Positions 53,278 to 63,826 of a DNA stretch of 64,000 nt are shown piece by piece (the first letter of the stretch is position 1; each line of letters starts with the position of its first letter). The translations under genes and the position numbers were made by a program. The notes below the pieces were generated by a model. The model was not told the origin of the DNA, ran no database searches, and saw only the letters and a program-made list of their open reading frames with translations. The DNA comes from Rhynchonema sp. JSB1_4 (lineage: Eukaryota > Nematoda > Chromadorea > Monhysterida > Xyalidae), in contig JASAMV010008361.1 in assembly GCA_030248065.1 (NCBI GenBank), positions 25,188 to 89,187 on the forward strand, in the 5' to 3' direction.

Positions 53278-55844
53278 TCAACAAGCACTTTTGGCCAGAT
53301 TGACATCACTCGGATTGAAGCTGGCCGGCAGCAGCCATCTGATGTTGTCAACACCCACGGCACCGTTTTGTCGGCCCGAATTTGTGGCCAGGAAGAGAAT
53401 CTGTGAGCAAATTATCGGGCTAAATTTGTATACGCAAACGCTGGCCGAACTTGCTTCTGATCCGCGGATTGCGAGCGAAATTTAGGACAAACACTTTCGA
53501 TCCGATCTCGATTCGGATCGAAAATCGAATGATCGAGTCTAACTTCGGCATTTTGATCCGAATCGGACATCGAAAACAAGTCTGGCAATTTTGTAGTTAG
53601 CTGGTGCATGGTCGCGCACACCGACGATGGCCTGGTGCACCATCAAACGTCGTCTGTGAAAACGGGTCGGGAAACGGGCAGCCAAAACAGGCGCAAAAGA
53701 AGATGATTATCTGCCAATACTGACGAACCCTCTGCGTGCCGCGCGGCACAAAAACGCGCTTCGAATGCCAAACGAGATCGAGCTCATTTGCACCGATCGG
53801 TGAGCTGAATGGACATCGATTCTGTCGGACGTCATCGAAACAGATCTGACATGTGTGTAACGGTGTATGGGGGAATTTAGAATATTAGTACCGTGTGTAC
53901 ACAAAGAAGGTCAACGTCCTTCGCATATGCGTGCTTTCAATCAAAGATTTGCACTTGTTCCAGATCAAAAGTCACTGACCAGCCCCATATACATATAACC
54001 TGCAATTGTATATCCTTTGTCGCCTCGTAATAGTCGAACTCAATAATTCTGGGCGCATCGACATTGACGATGCCTGAATCAAGGCCGGCCGACTCTTGAG
54101 GCGCAAGAAACACGCCGTAGTACTGGTCGCGACGACCTTTCTCTGACAGAAAGAATAGATTTCAATATTGCTTGTGCCTGATACTGCTGCGAAACATTAA
54201 TATATTGAGGTCTGAGCAGATGACGCTAGTTATTGCGTCCAAACATTCTGGCTCGTCTGTCTTACTCGAAGAACGAGTGTTTATGCGCCTTAGAATAAAT
54301 GCAACTTATGTAATTTAACTGTTTTCTGTGTAACTACAGTACATTTTGAAATGACCACAAACCAACAAACGTATGAAACAAACTCACTTCCGCTTCTTAT
54401 TCCGGTGATCGGGTTCTGAAAGCAGCGACGTCATTATTTGGTGCATGAAATAATCAAAACGGACAGTGGAGTCAATCTCAAATCCGTTCAGGCAGATTAT
54501 GACTATGGAGTGACAAGAAAAGATGAGGAACCATAACATAAAAATAAACCCAGGGATTTTTTTATCAACAAAACTCACATTTAAATTGCCAGACATGGGC
54601 GTAAAGCTGGTCGTGGTCAGCTGGTTGAGCGGACTGAGAAACGAGAATCGACCATCTTGCCATCGGCAAGGCGCGTCTGCGATGAATAAAGTTAATTCTT
54701 TTCGCAAAATTTTGGTAAAATTTGGGTCAAAGCCGGGAAAAATTCACGGAAATGATGATCCCATTCTCCTATTCAGAGAAGTTCAACAGGACAGTGAGGA
54801 AAGCGGCCATGTATTCTACGCTCTGAACTTGGGTGCGTCGGACCAGAATCACGATCAAACTTGAAGCTCAGCGACCACACAACAGCTGGTGTGTTTTGAT
54901 ATCGAGCACGTGGCCATATCGAGGTGACTATATATGTACAGTAGGTATATAGTACAGTACACTTGGTGTTCTCTGCCCATCTGTTGAAAACAGATAGAAA
55001 CGACAGCCGAAAACACATTTACGGTTGCAGCTACATATGTACATATACCAAAACGTTTTATGAATTTGACACAATAGGTTCCATATACATACCGAAACAC
55101 TGAATTTGTGCGCATAAGGCATCCGGCAACGTTTGTCCAGGTCGTGTGTCGGGCGGGGTGACTGGGTCACGAGGTCTGGACGTCGATTGAAATCTGTCGG
55201 CGTCGTCGCCCTGCGATGTTTAAAGGGTGTGTAGAACGTCACCTAAACATTCCGTCGAAAATAATGGGTATAACGCGAGATGATGTATTCCACACACCCT
55301 TTAATAGTTGGAATTTGGAGAAAAAAGTTTTTGGTCGAACTGTATATCAAATGCTGCAGACTGCTGGGCTTATTTTTCCGCGATACAGTGTCGGGGGACA
55401 AAGCAACTCGGCCCCACTCCAAGTTCAAACCGACCAAATTGACTTTCACATGTACGGTATTTCACTTCATATGGTCACGCACATCATCAACGCTGTGGTC
55501 GTCAGCGGCGCAACCTAATGCCGTTCTCGTCCCCATTTATATGTGGGACTATACCATGGTCTGGCTGCGTTAACGAGCACGTTGATGAATTGTGTTGATG
55601 ACTGAACAATTAGCCCAGAAGCTGGGTTCCGCGCGAACAACTTATGGATAATATGTTGGCATGATGGGGTTAACGGTATACATGTGCTCAGTCATCCAGT
55701 CTCGAACTCATAGAAATCACTCCAAGTGTTGCAAACTTACATTGTCAATGACAATTATATCCTTAGTCGTTTCCGGTGGTTCAAGCTCACCAGCAAAGAC
55801 CAACGTGTCGTCGATTTCGCCGTGTTTGAAGCACGCAAGCACAA
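53278..55844 (-). CDS. MAM-domain protein, 3' part
   Basis: Exons, high to low: 55844-55741, 55442-55387, 55210-55093, 54822-54793, 54676-54579, 54415-54388, 54142-54000 and 53400-53278 (stop). The last six join in phase and read as one MAM domain: cysteines and aromatic residues in IQCFER and PHYAPCRWQDGRFSF, then RRDQYYGVFLAP, APRIIEFDYYEA, and the closing SGRQNGAVGVDNIRWLLP. Exon 55844-55741 ends LEPPETTKDIIVIDN, which looks like the close of a preceding MAM domain. MAM domains are extracellular adhesion modules. The chain stops 14 residues after the last domain with no transmembrane helix, so it is probably secreted. The join between the first two listed exons is out of phase, so an exon is missing there, and the 5' end is not found. 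Confidence 0.65.
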
Positions 55845-57213
55845 CTGGAATTCCAGAAAAAAATAAAATTATCATTTTTTGCAGACACGGTACATGAAAG
55901 GTCTCCAAGATGAGATATAATTCTGAACCATACTGGCATTTATTTATTTTAACCGAATATAAAACCAGACTCACCGTTTAAGTGTAGTGAATTAACGACG
56001 AAGAATATAAATGATTTTTCGACGTGCATCTTGTGTTTTGTACTTTCTAAATTTGTGACCGAAACTACAAATCGAAACAAGTGGTAATGTATGTACTTCT
56101 CGGTGATAAATGCTGTGTGTTTTGGCAGGAGAAGAATCTACAGCTGATTATAATAAAGTTTGGCATTTATATAAACAGTCACTTTTGTGTTTTTGGTGCG
56201 CAAACATGTTCTGCGCGTAATATTGGCAAGGCAGAATATTAGTGTTCCTAATATACATACTGTATGTACGGTAAATAACAACACCCCGCCTTCTATTACT
56301 ATAACAGGTGCTTTCCGCAGTTGCAGAGCACGTGCCATCACCTGACACATTATATTATATAGCCTGACGCTTAGCTTTAGAAACTACTTTAAAGAAGATA
56401 GACTATCCTTACAAACACAGCACAAATATTCTGAATTTGTTTTTTATGACCGCTACGTTGTACTTCAGCACAACATGTGGTTGAATTAAATTTGAACACA
56501 GGTTAGCGCAGGAAGTTTATTATTTTCTTTGTAGCTTTTGGTGTTGTGTTAAGAGAGAAAGCTAGTAGTTGAGAAATGTGGGGTAACTCTTCGCTAACAT
56601 GACATGAAATTTAGATCGACGCCGTGTATTGTCTTTGATGGCAAGCGCAAGAAAAGATTGCTGGTGTAGTGTAGGTATTATGCACGCACATGCAGTTCAT
56701 GGTTTTCAGTTTGAATTATGACAACTGTAGGTACTAATTTTATCCTATGAGTGCTTTCCACATCCCAGTTTGTTACGTAATACGCTAAACATATCAACAG
56801 CACTCTTAGGCCCAAATGCTCGAAAGCGCCACCGCCGGTGTCAAAGGGAATTTAGGCACCGAGGGGAAGAGCGTACGCTGTCCAAAACATTTGTGCGTTG
56901 AACCAAGACTGCTGTTCACGTATACACACACAATTGAGGTCAGCCAGCTGGAAGTTGTCATCATCGTTTCTGGTGGCGCAGTCGCCCTCGGTGGCGCTTT
57001 CGAGAATTTGGACCTTCTTTGTTACATATATCGGCCCATATTCACAAAACTCCCAATTATAGACTGTCATCACCCTTCTTGCATCTTGGAAGCATCAACG
57101 ATGCAATTATGTACTGTATATGTCACCTCTTGATGTACATTTTTTCGCAATATTGATCTTGTTTTGTGAATTTGGCTTCGGCTGACGAATCACCAGATAT
57201 ACTAAAGTCTCAA
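55845..57213. other. Gap between MAM and saposin genes
   Basis: Unseen upstream exons of the MAM gene probably lie here, but none is certain. A minus-strand frame near 56880-56990 (KAPPRATAPPETMMTTSSWL) could be a proline/threonine-rich linker, without support. A solo AATATTAGTG motif is near 56236. Confidence 0.4.
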
Positions 57214-58852
57214 TCACACATTACCACACCTCAAAATGGGCAATTGAGCTATTGAGTGAATCACAGATTTGATCGCTAGCTTGGCGGCTGGTTGATGTTT
57301 CACAAACAGATCCACACAAGCTGATGCTTTGCTGGGATCAGTGACACGATGGCAGTATGTGGATGCACGCGCAAGGGTGTTGGGCTGCAATAAGGGTATA
57401 CGATAACTGATGGATTACTAACTGGCTGATGTTCCACATTGCCGATGCATGATGCTCGGTAATCGGATAAGGACAGATCACGTCTAACGTCCCATTTTTT
57501 GAATTTATGATATTGAAGAAATTTACTGGGGCCAGTAAGTTTAACCAGCATAAGAGCGGTGTAAAACCAGCTCGTGTGCGCATTTTGGCGGTCACGTGGC
57601 CATCTGGTGTATCAGCACTGACGATGACCTGGTGCACCGCCTGTCTGTGGGAGAAACGGGCAACCAGAACACGCTGCAATTCGCATTTATGTGCAAAAGG
57701 AGGGTTTATGAGATGTTTTCGTGGAAAACCCCAAACCCGGCGACCATGTTATCCTCCAACTGTCGAAGCGCGATGCACCCTGGTGACAGAGCAGTGCGTT
57801 CCACGCGGGTGGCGTTGGTGCAGACGGGCTGTTGTAGAACATCGATTTATGGTGATTGTAGATTTGACTTTAAAAAACGCGCATTCCGTGGAACTAAATC
57901 TCCACGGGGGCCTACATTTAGACACCAACAACCCGATTACCGGTGACTTAATTGTGTATGTGGGCCAAACACTGCTTAGCCTGCCAGATTGGACGGGGTG
58001 ACACACTAATTTTGGGTAAAAAAACTGTGAAACATCAACCAACATCGCACGCATGGTCGAGCATGTCAACTATGAAGCCGATGATATCGTCCATCAAGCC
58101 GTCGATTGAGTTGTTGCACTGAAATTCATGTTTTTTTAATGTTTTTCACATTTTCGATATTTTTGCAGCATTAATTAACCGTTTAAAATAATGTTGGTGC
58201 CTCACCACAAAGAGATATTGGTCGCACAATGACCATATAAGAATTCATCAAAATCAATCCTGATTTTCACGTTCAGTCACTCTTAACTACTACTGTGCTA
58301 TTTGTGATTCTCACAAAACATTTTCAGCTGAAAATAATCTAGCAAATCAACCACGATGCCGCAGGTCTGAAACATTCTCTTTACTACCTGTTTTGTGTGC
58401 GATCACGCAATGCAACGTCATTGCCCCATCACTAGCCTGCTTTGCGATTCAGGAAAAAAATTTGACCAATTCTTATAAAGTCATTGTGCGACCTATCAGC
58501 GAATTACATATATGTCGCATCGAAACAAATAGAGCAAAACCAATCACAAGCTTGGTGGCCGGATCTGACCGCGACCGAGTCGGATCCGCCTTGGTCATGT
58601 GACTATGTTGTGGATATTTCGAGATTTACTGCTGGCATTAAGTTCCCTAGACATTAAACAAAAAAACGGCAATAATAAGTTATTCAAACATTATTGGCGT
58701 ATGGTTGCGGCAGCTTGGCGCACGCCTGCTTCAGCAGCTGCTCGAGATCGCCCTTCGCAAATGGCGATTTCAGGAAGTCGTCAATGAATTTCACACCATC
58801 GTGGCATGCGTCACATTCAATGGTGTTCTTCACGGATTTCACTGGTGTGCAA
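57214..58852 (-). CDS. Saposin-B protein 3 (innermost of the tandem array)
   Basis: Exons, high to low: 58852-58690, 58118-58044, 57828-57745 and 57384-57214 (stop TGA), all in phase. Exon 1 gives the first half of a saposin B domain (IECDACHDGVKFIDDFL, then QACAKLPQPYANN). Exon 2 gives the second half (CNNSIDGLMDDIIGFIVDML, ending HACD), with the six-cysteine spacing completed by PVC in exon 3. Exons 3-4 encode a partial second saposin-like unit (CIALRQLEDNM; TYCHRVTDPSKASACVDLF). Saposin-like proteins bind or disrupt lipids in lysosomes or digestive and defence secretions. The signal-peptide exon upstream of 58852 was not identified, so the 5' end is missing. Confidence 0.88.
58218..58493. 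mobile_element. TTGGTCGCACAATGAC inverted-repeat element in saposin 3 intron 1
   Basis: The left arm starts TTGGTCGCACAATGACC and the right arm ends GTCATTGTGCGACC, with TA immediately outside both (58216-58217 and 58494-58495). The pairing continues inward for about 45 bp (TATAAGAATT against AATTCTTATA). It lies between saposin 3 exons 1 and 2. A half copy is at 52067-52149. Confidence 0.8.
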
Positions 58853-59282
58853 CTGAGAAAGTTCACATTTTTGGCTACAAATGTCAATGTTCAGCTAGGA
58901 AATGTTATGATTTCGCATTGTGTTTGGAACTGTCGTCACACACGTCCACCACCATATTTGTGATTGGGATGTGCGGCCTGTTACTTTTTAATCCGTTCAA
59001 AGAATTATTCACATCATTGTGATAACTTGAAGGGTAACAGCAGATTGAAACCAAAAAGGGGCTCAATACGTTCAACATGAGAGGAAAAACGCATAAAATT
59101 TCGCACAGCTACATAGTAATGTGATGCCTCCAGTTATGCACCGCTGTTCTTACACACGCACTGCGAGCAAGTTTCAATTTTCCAATTTCATTCCAGAAAC
59201 GAGAGAAATAGCAGAATAAAGACAAACGAGCTTAACGCTTGGCCCTATTATATATGATTCCGAAATTTTGCAGTGTCCAAAT

Positions 59283-60616
59283 TTACCCAAACGCCTGGCC
59301 AATTCGCGCGAGTGCGCCAGTGATCATTTTGGTGGCCAGATCTTTGTGATTGGCGAAAAAGTCGGTGCACTTTTTGGCAGCGTCCGGATCCGAAATTCGA
59401 TCGCAAACTTTCGAGAATTTGTTGACCGTTTGCGGCTGAAAAATATTTAACGAAGATAATATTTATATTGAATTTGGACGAAGTTTTTGGTCGATGCTAA
59501 TGCCTTTGTTTGTCTCACTCACGTATACAATGTTATTCACAGGGTCAAGTGACAAAGTTCAAGCAGTGTAGCGCGGGCATGATGAGTTCTGCCCCTGGTT
59601 TCGGCGTTTGTATTTTACGCCCTGCACCGAGGTGCGTAAAGTGCAGCGCACTGGTATACCCTGCAAGCTTTGTTTTGTGCGAAAAACTAAACCCTGCCAT
59701 AATAATCATGGATTTGGCGGTGCACCCGGACATCATCAGTGTGCGAACATCACTTCAACACGACTAACCAGATTGTCCTCCAACTGTTTCAAATAGTCGC
59801 ACAATGAGAACCGAGCGTTGGGGTTGGTCTTGCCCGAACAAACAGGCTGCAAACAGGGATTGAAGCGACAAATTGAAATCCAGAAGATTTGAAAATAAGA
59901 AAAGAACAAAACTTGGACTCACAGTGCAAATATGATTGCTCATGTCAACAATGAACTTCATTATGTCGTCCATGATGATGTCGATTGTGTTTTCGCACTG
60001 AAACGCAATCGGGATTTTCGAAACAGTCGTCCAATTTGTGTTATGGCGGTATTCTTTTTGAACAGGTCTTATAGCTTGATTATGGAATTGGTTTGTCTTG
60101 GTTTCTTGGTCGCTGGACTCTGTTAAGTTCCGGATGCTTTGACATTACCGATCACACTCGGCAACGAGGAATAAAACAAAGACCGAAGATGTCATCGCAA
60201 AAGCCTCGATCCCTATCCTAAAGTGGATACTGCCTCGTATAGTGGTCGAATAATTTACTACCGACAGGACCACCGTAGTCTTCCAAAGCTTCGGGCTCCA
60301 TTCGGAAAATCGTGGAAAAACCGCTTATTCTTGTTTTCATAAGCATTTTGCCCCAATAGAGAGTCCGGGAACTCTACAATAAAACCCCGGTACCTATAGC
60401 AAAGGCAAACTACGCCTATCCGGTCATGTGGGCCGGCCTCGCAACAAAACATCATAAATAATCGTACATTTTTGTCATACGGCGCCGGCAGTGTGGCGCA
60501 CTGTTCCTTCAACAGCTCTTCCAGACTGCCTTCCGCCAACGGCGAACCCAGAAAATCATCCAAAAGTTTGACCGCATCTTTGCACGCCTCACATTCGATT
60601 GAGTCACCAGCAGACA
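59283..60616 (-). CDS. Saposin-B protein 2 (middle of the tandem array)
   Basis: Exons, high to low: 60616-60468, 59997-59923, 59846-59769 and 59435-59283 (stop TAA), all in phase. The first two encode a complete saposin B core: IECEACKDAVKLLDDFLGSP, then EQCATLPAPYDKN, then CENTIDIIMDDIMKFIVDM ending HICT, with the last cysteine in PVCSG. The tail has a partial second unit (FSLCDYLKQLEDNL; KVCDRISDPDAAKKCTDFF). Exon boundaries are the same as in saposin 3. Lipid-binding, secreted or lysosomal. The reading frame is open upstream to ATG 60728, which would add a weakly hydrophobic stretch (LSFVLCLVL), but a good acceptor (TTTCCAG) ends at 60617. I therefore prefer a separate signal exon, not found. 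Confidence 0.88.
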
Positions 60617-60660
60617 CTGGAAATGGTTCCACTTTGTATTTCAAAACAAGGCACAACACA

Positions 60661-60862
60661 AAGGACAAGCGTATAGTAACGCTGGGCCAACACGAGCCCG
60701 AGTTCGGAGGTGGCAGGTAGTGAAACATTCACACGTAGCTGCTGATTCGGGAAATGCTACACGTTGTAGAACACAACGGGGCGCATGCGGATTTTCTCTT
60801 TCTATTCGTTTTGTAAGCACACCACCTTCGAAATCGGGCTCGTGTTGGCGTAGTTTGTCTTT
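60661..60862. repeat. Inverted repeat upstream of saposin 2
   Basis: 60661-60712 and 60819-60862 are imperfect reverse complements sharing AACACGAGCCCGAGTTCGGA-type sequence around a 100-bp loop. It lies next to the first known exon of saposin 2. It may be another small foldback element; no flanking duplication is clear. Confidence 0.6.
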
Positions 60863-61103
60863 ATATTTGGAGCGTCCAGAACATTTTATGTTTACTGCGT
60901 CGGGGACCATAAGCTGTAATTTTGCGCTCCCAGGTGCAGAGCGCAGAATGCAGCTCGTGTACCCATTCATGTTTAACTTGTTGGCAGACAGTCTGGTACT
61001 GCCTTTGAAACCCAGCTCTGGCGATGTCCATATCTGGCGCATTCGCACTGACGATGTCCTGCTGCACACGCCCATGTGAGTTACGGGAGCAAACTGCCGA
61101 AGT

Positions 61104-63826
61104 TCAAGTCTGCGTCACAACAGCCCAACCTTGTGGTCGGTCAATACTCAATCGACAATCTCTGCAGCCTTGCACTGGCACGTGATTCAACAACGTCTGC
61201 ATTCTCAACAGCAACTGTCGTACAATGTTGACGATCGTGGTTGGCTCGTGTTGGAACGCATCGTGGCACAAGTTGGCCAGGTCAGCGTTCGGAATACGAT
61301 CGCAGACGGACTCGGCTTTCGACGCCAGATCCACCTGCAATTACACATCTCTACAGTCTACCCTATTTATAGTGAACATGATAGGGACTCTCCACCCTAT
61401 GGAGAAGATTCGTGATGAGAATGTGAGGTTAGCGACAAATTGGTAACCAATATAGCGTTGTACCCTCTGTACCACTTATTGAAACACTCGATGTATGTAG
61501 CGAGTATTTTTGAACGACCAACAGTTTGATCTCATTTCTGCTGTCAGCCTCCTAATACTGGTGAAGAAATGGCAGGTCTAGATCACGTCACAGTGAAGAA
61601 ATTGTTATGGACATGCATGAATGGCTGAATGATGTTACACACTCTGTAACTTAGAACTTCAAATCGCTCAGTCATTGCAGCAGCTGAGGGCTAATAGTTT
61701 TGTCGTCAAATCATGACGTCATATCTTTTCGTCAAAACAAGCAGAGCCCCAAATGAGCGCGAGAAATAATAGTACATGTAATTTGACGAAAGGCTCTGAC
61801 GCCATGATTTGACGACATTACCATAAGCCATAAAAAGGTTATTCTGAAAGTCTAAACAGTGACTAACCGCGTTGTCATACATGTGCTGCAGCTGCATGCA
61901 AGCACGGCCACACGGTGAGATGTTGTCAACAGCTGACATGGTTGAGTTGGTGCAAATACTCTGAAGTGTGCAAATGTGTATTGCAGTCGGTGAAACATCA
62001 ACGGCGATATCATGTTTGTGATCGGTTCTGTGTCTGGTCACGTTAACAACTTTTTTGCATAGATATTTCGAGCATTCCTGATGACTTTGATTTTGACCAG
62101 CGTTTCTCAAATAGCGAGTGAATGTTTATTTTACACTGGTCAAAATTAGTGGCATCAGTACATCCATAAAACTCCAATAAATACAAGCTGTGCCCAATTG
62201 CGATCAGAACACCAAGTTTGGTCCGGGCCAGAACGAAATGAAATGAAACATCAGTTAACCAACATCGCAAATGTGCTTAGTCATATCAATTATGAATTTG
62301 ACGATCACGTCCATGAAGCCGTTCACTGTCGCTTTGCACTGCAATTTCAGATGGTCAGATTTCAGCAGAAGAATTGATTGGTTTTTTCTTTCTCTTTTTC
62401 ATTTATTCTGAGTTGCTTAATGCCGTAGGCATGCTTTAGTGCACGGCACGAATATTAAACTAAGGGCTCCACCAGATAGACCCGAAACCCGAAACCCGAA
62501 ACATAAATTTTTTCTATGTCCATGTTTCGGGTTTCGGGTTTTGAAAAAAAACCCGAAACCCGAAACATGAAGCATGATAATCGCAAATATTTTGACTGAC
62601 CGTGACCGGATAAATTGTTCACGTCAGCTACAAGTGGCAAGACCAAAACATTTTCGATTATCATGCTTTGTGTTTCGGGTTTTTTTTTCAAAACCCGAAA
62701 CCCGAAACATGGACATAGAAAAAATTTATGTTTCGGGTTTCGGGTCTATCTGGTGGAGCCCTAAAAGAAATGTCAATGACACCAACCCCAGGTTTATACG
62801 GGTCTGGCAGTTGCTCGCACAGCTCATTGAGCAACTCCTTCAGACTTTCTTCGACCAACGGCGAACCCAGAAGGTAGTCTAGCACCTGGACAAAAGTACT
62901 TTCTGGCTTGTAACTTTTTCGTGATAAAAGCAGAGACTGCAGAGCCTGGCGATGAATTTAAGGTGAATTGTAATGCATTTCTGATCATTATGATGCGTTC
63001 GTTTCATTTGATCTCAAAAAATTACAGAACTATGTAACTTTTTTCACAAGACAAAAGACAAGCAAAGTGTACCGACGTCGACGGCATCCTGGCACGCTTC
63101 ACAGGCGATATCCTTGTCTGCCTTTGGCTCAGTGACCAGCTGCACCATGTAGTGCGCTGGAGGCTGCTTGCAGGGTTTCTGCAAAATTACAATTGGGATG
63201 TAAATTTAAGTGTTCAAAATTTCCAAAAACGAACTTTCGTGCTCATCAACTCACGTCACAAATGTGTTTGGTCATATCGGTCGCAAACTGGAACAGCGTG
63301 TCAATGGCTTTCACTGAGTCTTCGCACTGAAATCAACGTCTTTTTTCACGCCGGTTGCAGCAATCCTTAGACTAGGGGACAACGGCCATGGAATTCCAGA
63401 TTTTTTTGGCAGCGCTTCGCGATAGAATTACACAACGAATTAGACCAACGTGCTATGTAGTTGCTCTCCTGCACAAAATATAGAAAGAGGTACACGCTGT
63501 TCAAAATTAATCGCTAAGGCCCCGAAACAAAAACAGCTTCTGCGTTTTTGTCCAGCAGTATATTTCAAAACTCGTTCAAGCGTTCCTTAATTTGATGCTG
63601 CCAAATACATAGTTCTTGTTCTAATTCATTCAAATAGGAACCCACATATAAACACCAAAGCGCCGAAACTTAATCCCGTACTACCCTACTCACATGCGTT
63701 TTCTCCTCACCCACCAGTTCCGGGCATTTATTAGCGGTGACCTGCTCAAGACTGCCCTTGATCAGGGGAGAGTTGACAACATAATCCAACGCCTTGACAC
63801 CGTCCTGACAGGCTATGCATTTCAGG
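61104..63826 (-). CDS. Saposin-B protein 1 with two saposin domains (5' end beyond window)
   Basis: Exons, high to low: 63826-63694, 63326-63255, 63178-63077, 62885-62787, 62338-62264, 61960-61868 and 61334-61104 (stop), every join in phase. Domain 1 is LKCIACQDGVKALDYVVNSP plus CEDSVKAIDTLFQFATDM and HICD. Domain 2 is IACEACQDAVD plus VLDYLLGSPLVEESLKELL and CKATVNGFMDVIVKFIIDM. The tail (CGRACMQLQHMYDNA; AESVCDRIPNADLANLCHDA) matches the partial third unit of saposins 2 and 3. It is thus one domain longer than its neighbours. The first exon begins at an acceptor, so the signal peptide lies beyond or near the right edge. The C-terminus after LLNH may differ if the GT at 61181 is used as a donor. 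Confidence 0.87.
61690..61829. mobile_element. 140-bp inverted-repeat element with CGTCAAATCATG arms
   Basis: The left arm is GGCTAATAGTTTTGTCGTC followed by AAATCATGACGTCA. The right arm is TGACGCCATGATTTGACGAC followed by ATTACCATAAGCC. The core GCCCCAAATGAGCGCGAGA is shared with 24781-24904. It lies between saposin 1 exons 6 and 7. No coding capacity. Confidence 0.75.
62464..62761. mobile_element. Near-perfect palindromic element with TAA target duplication, saposin 1 intron 4
   Basis: The ends GGGCTCCACCAGATAGACCC and its reverse complement are flanked by TAA (62461-62463 and 62762-62764). Arms of over 100 bp contain tandem CCCGAAA units (CCCGAAACCCGAAACATG) and are almost identical, which implies a recent insertion. 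TAA duplication and G-rich termini suggest a PIF/Harbinger-type non-autonomous element. It sits about 25 bp from the 3' border of saposin 1 exon 4. Confidence 0.9.

Noticed and set aside
53246..53485. Plus-strand 79-codon frame
   Set aside because: The minus strand here carries the last MAM exon with a clean acceptor and in-phase join, so the plus-strand frame is its shadow.
58694..59022. Plus-strand frames of 89 and 105 codons
   Set aside because: They overlap saposin 3 exon 1 in antisense and lack any family signature.
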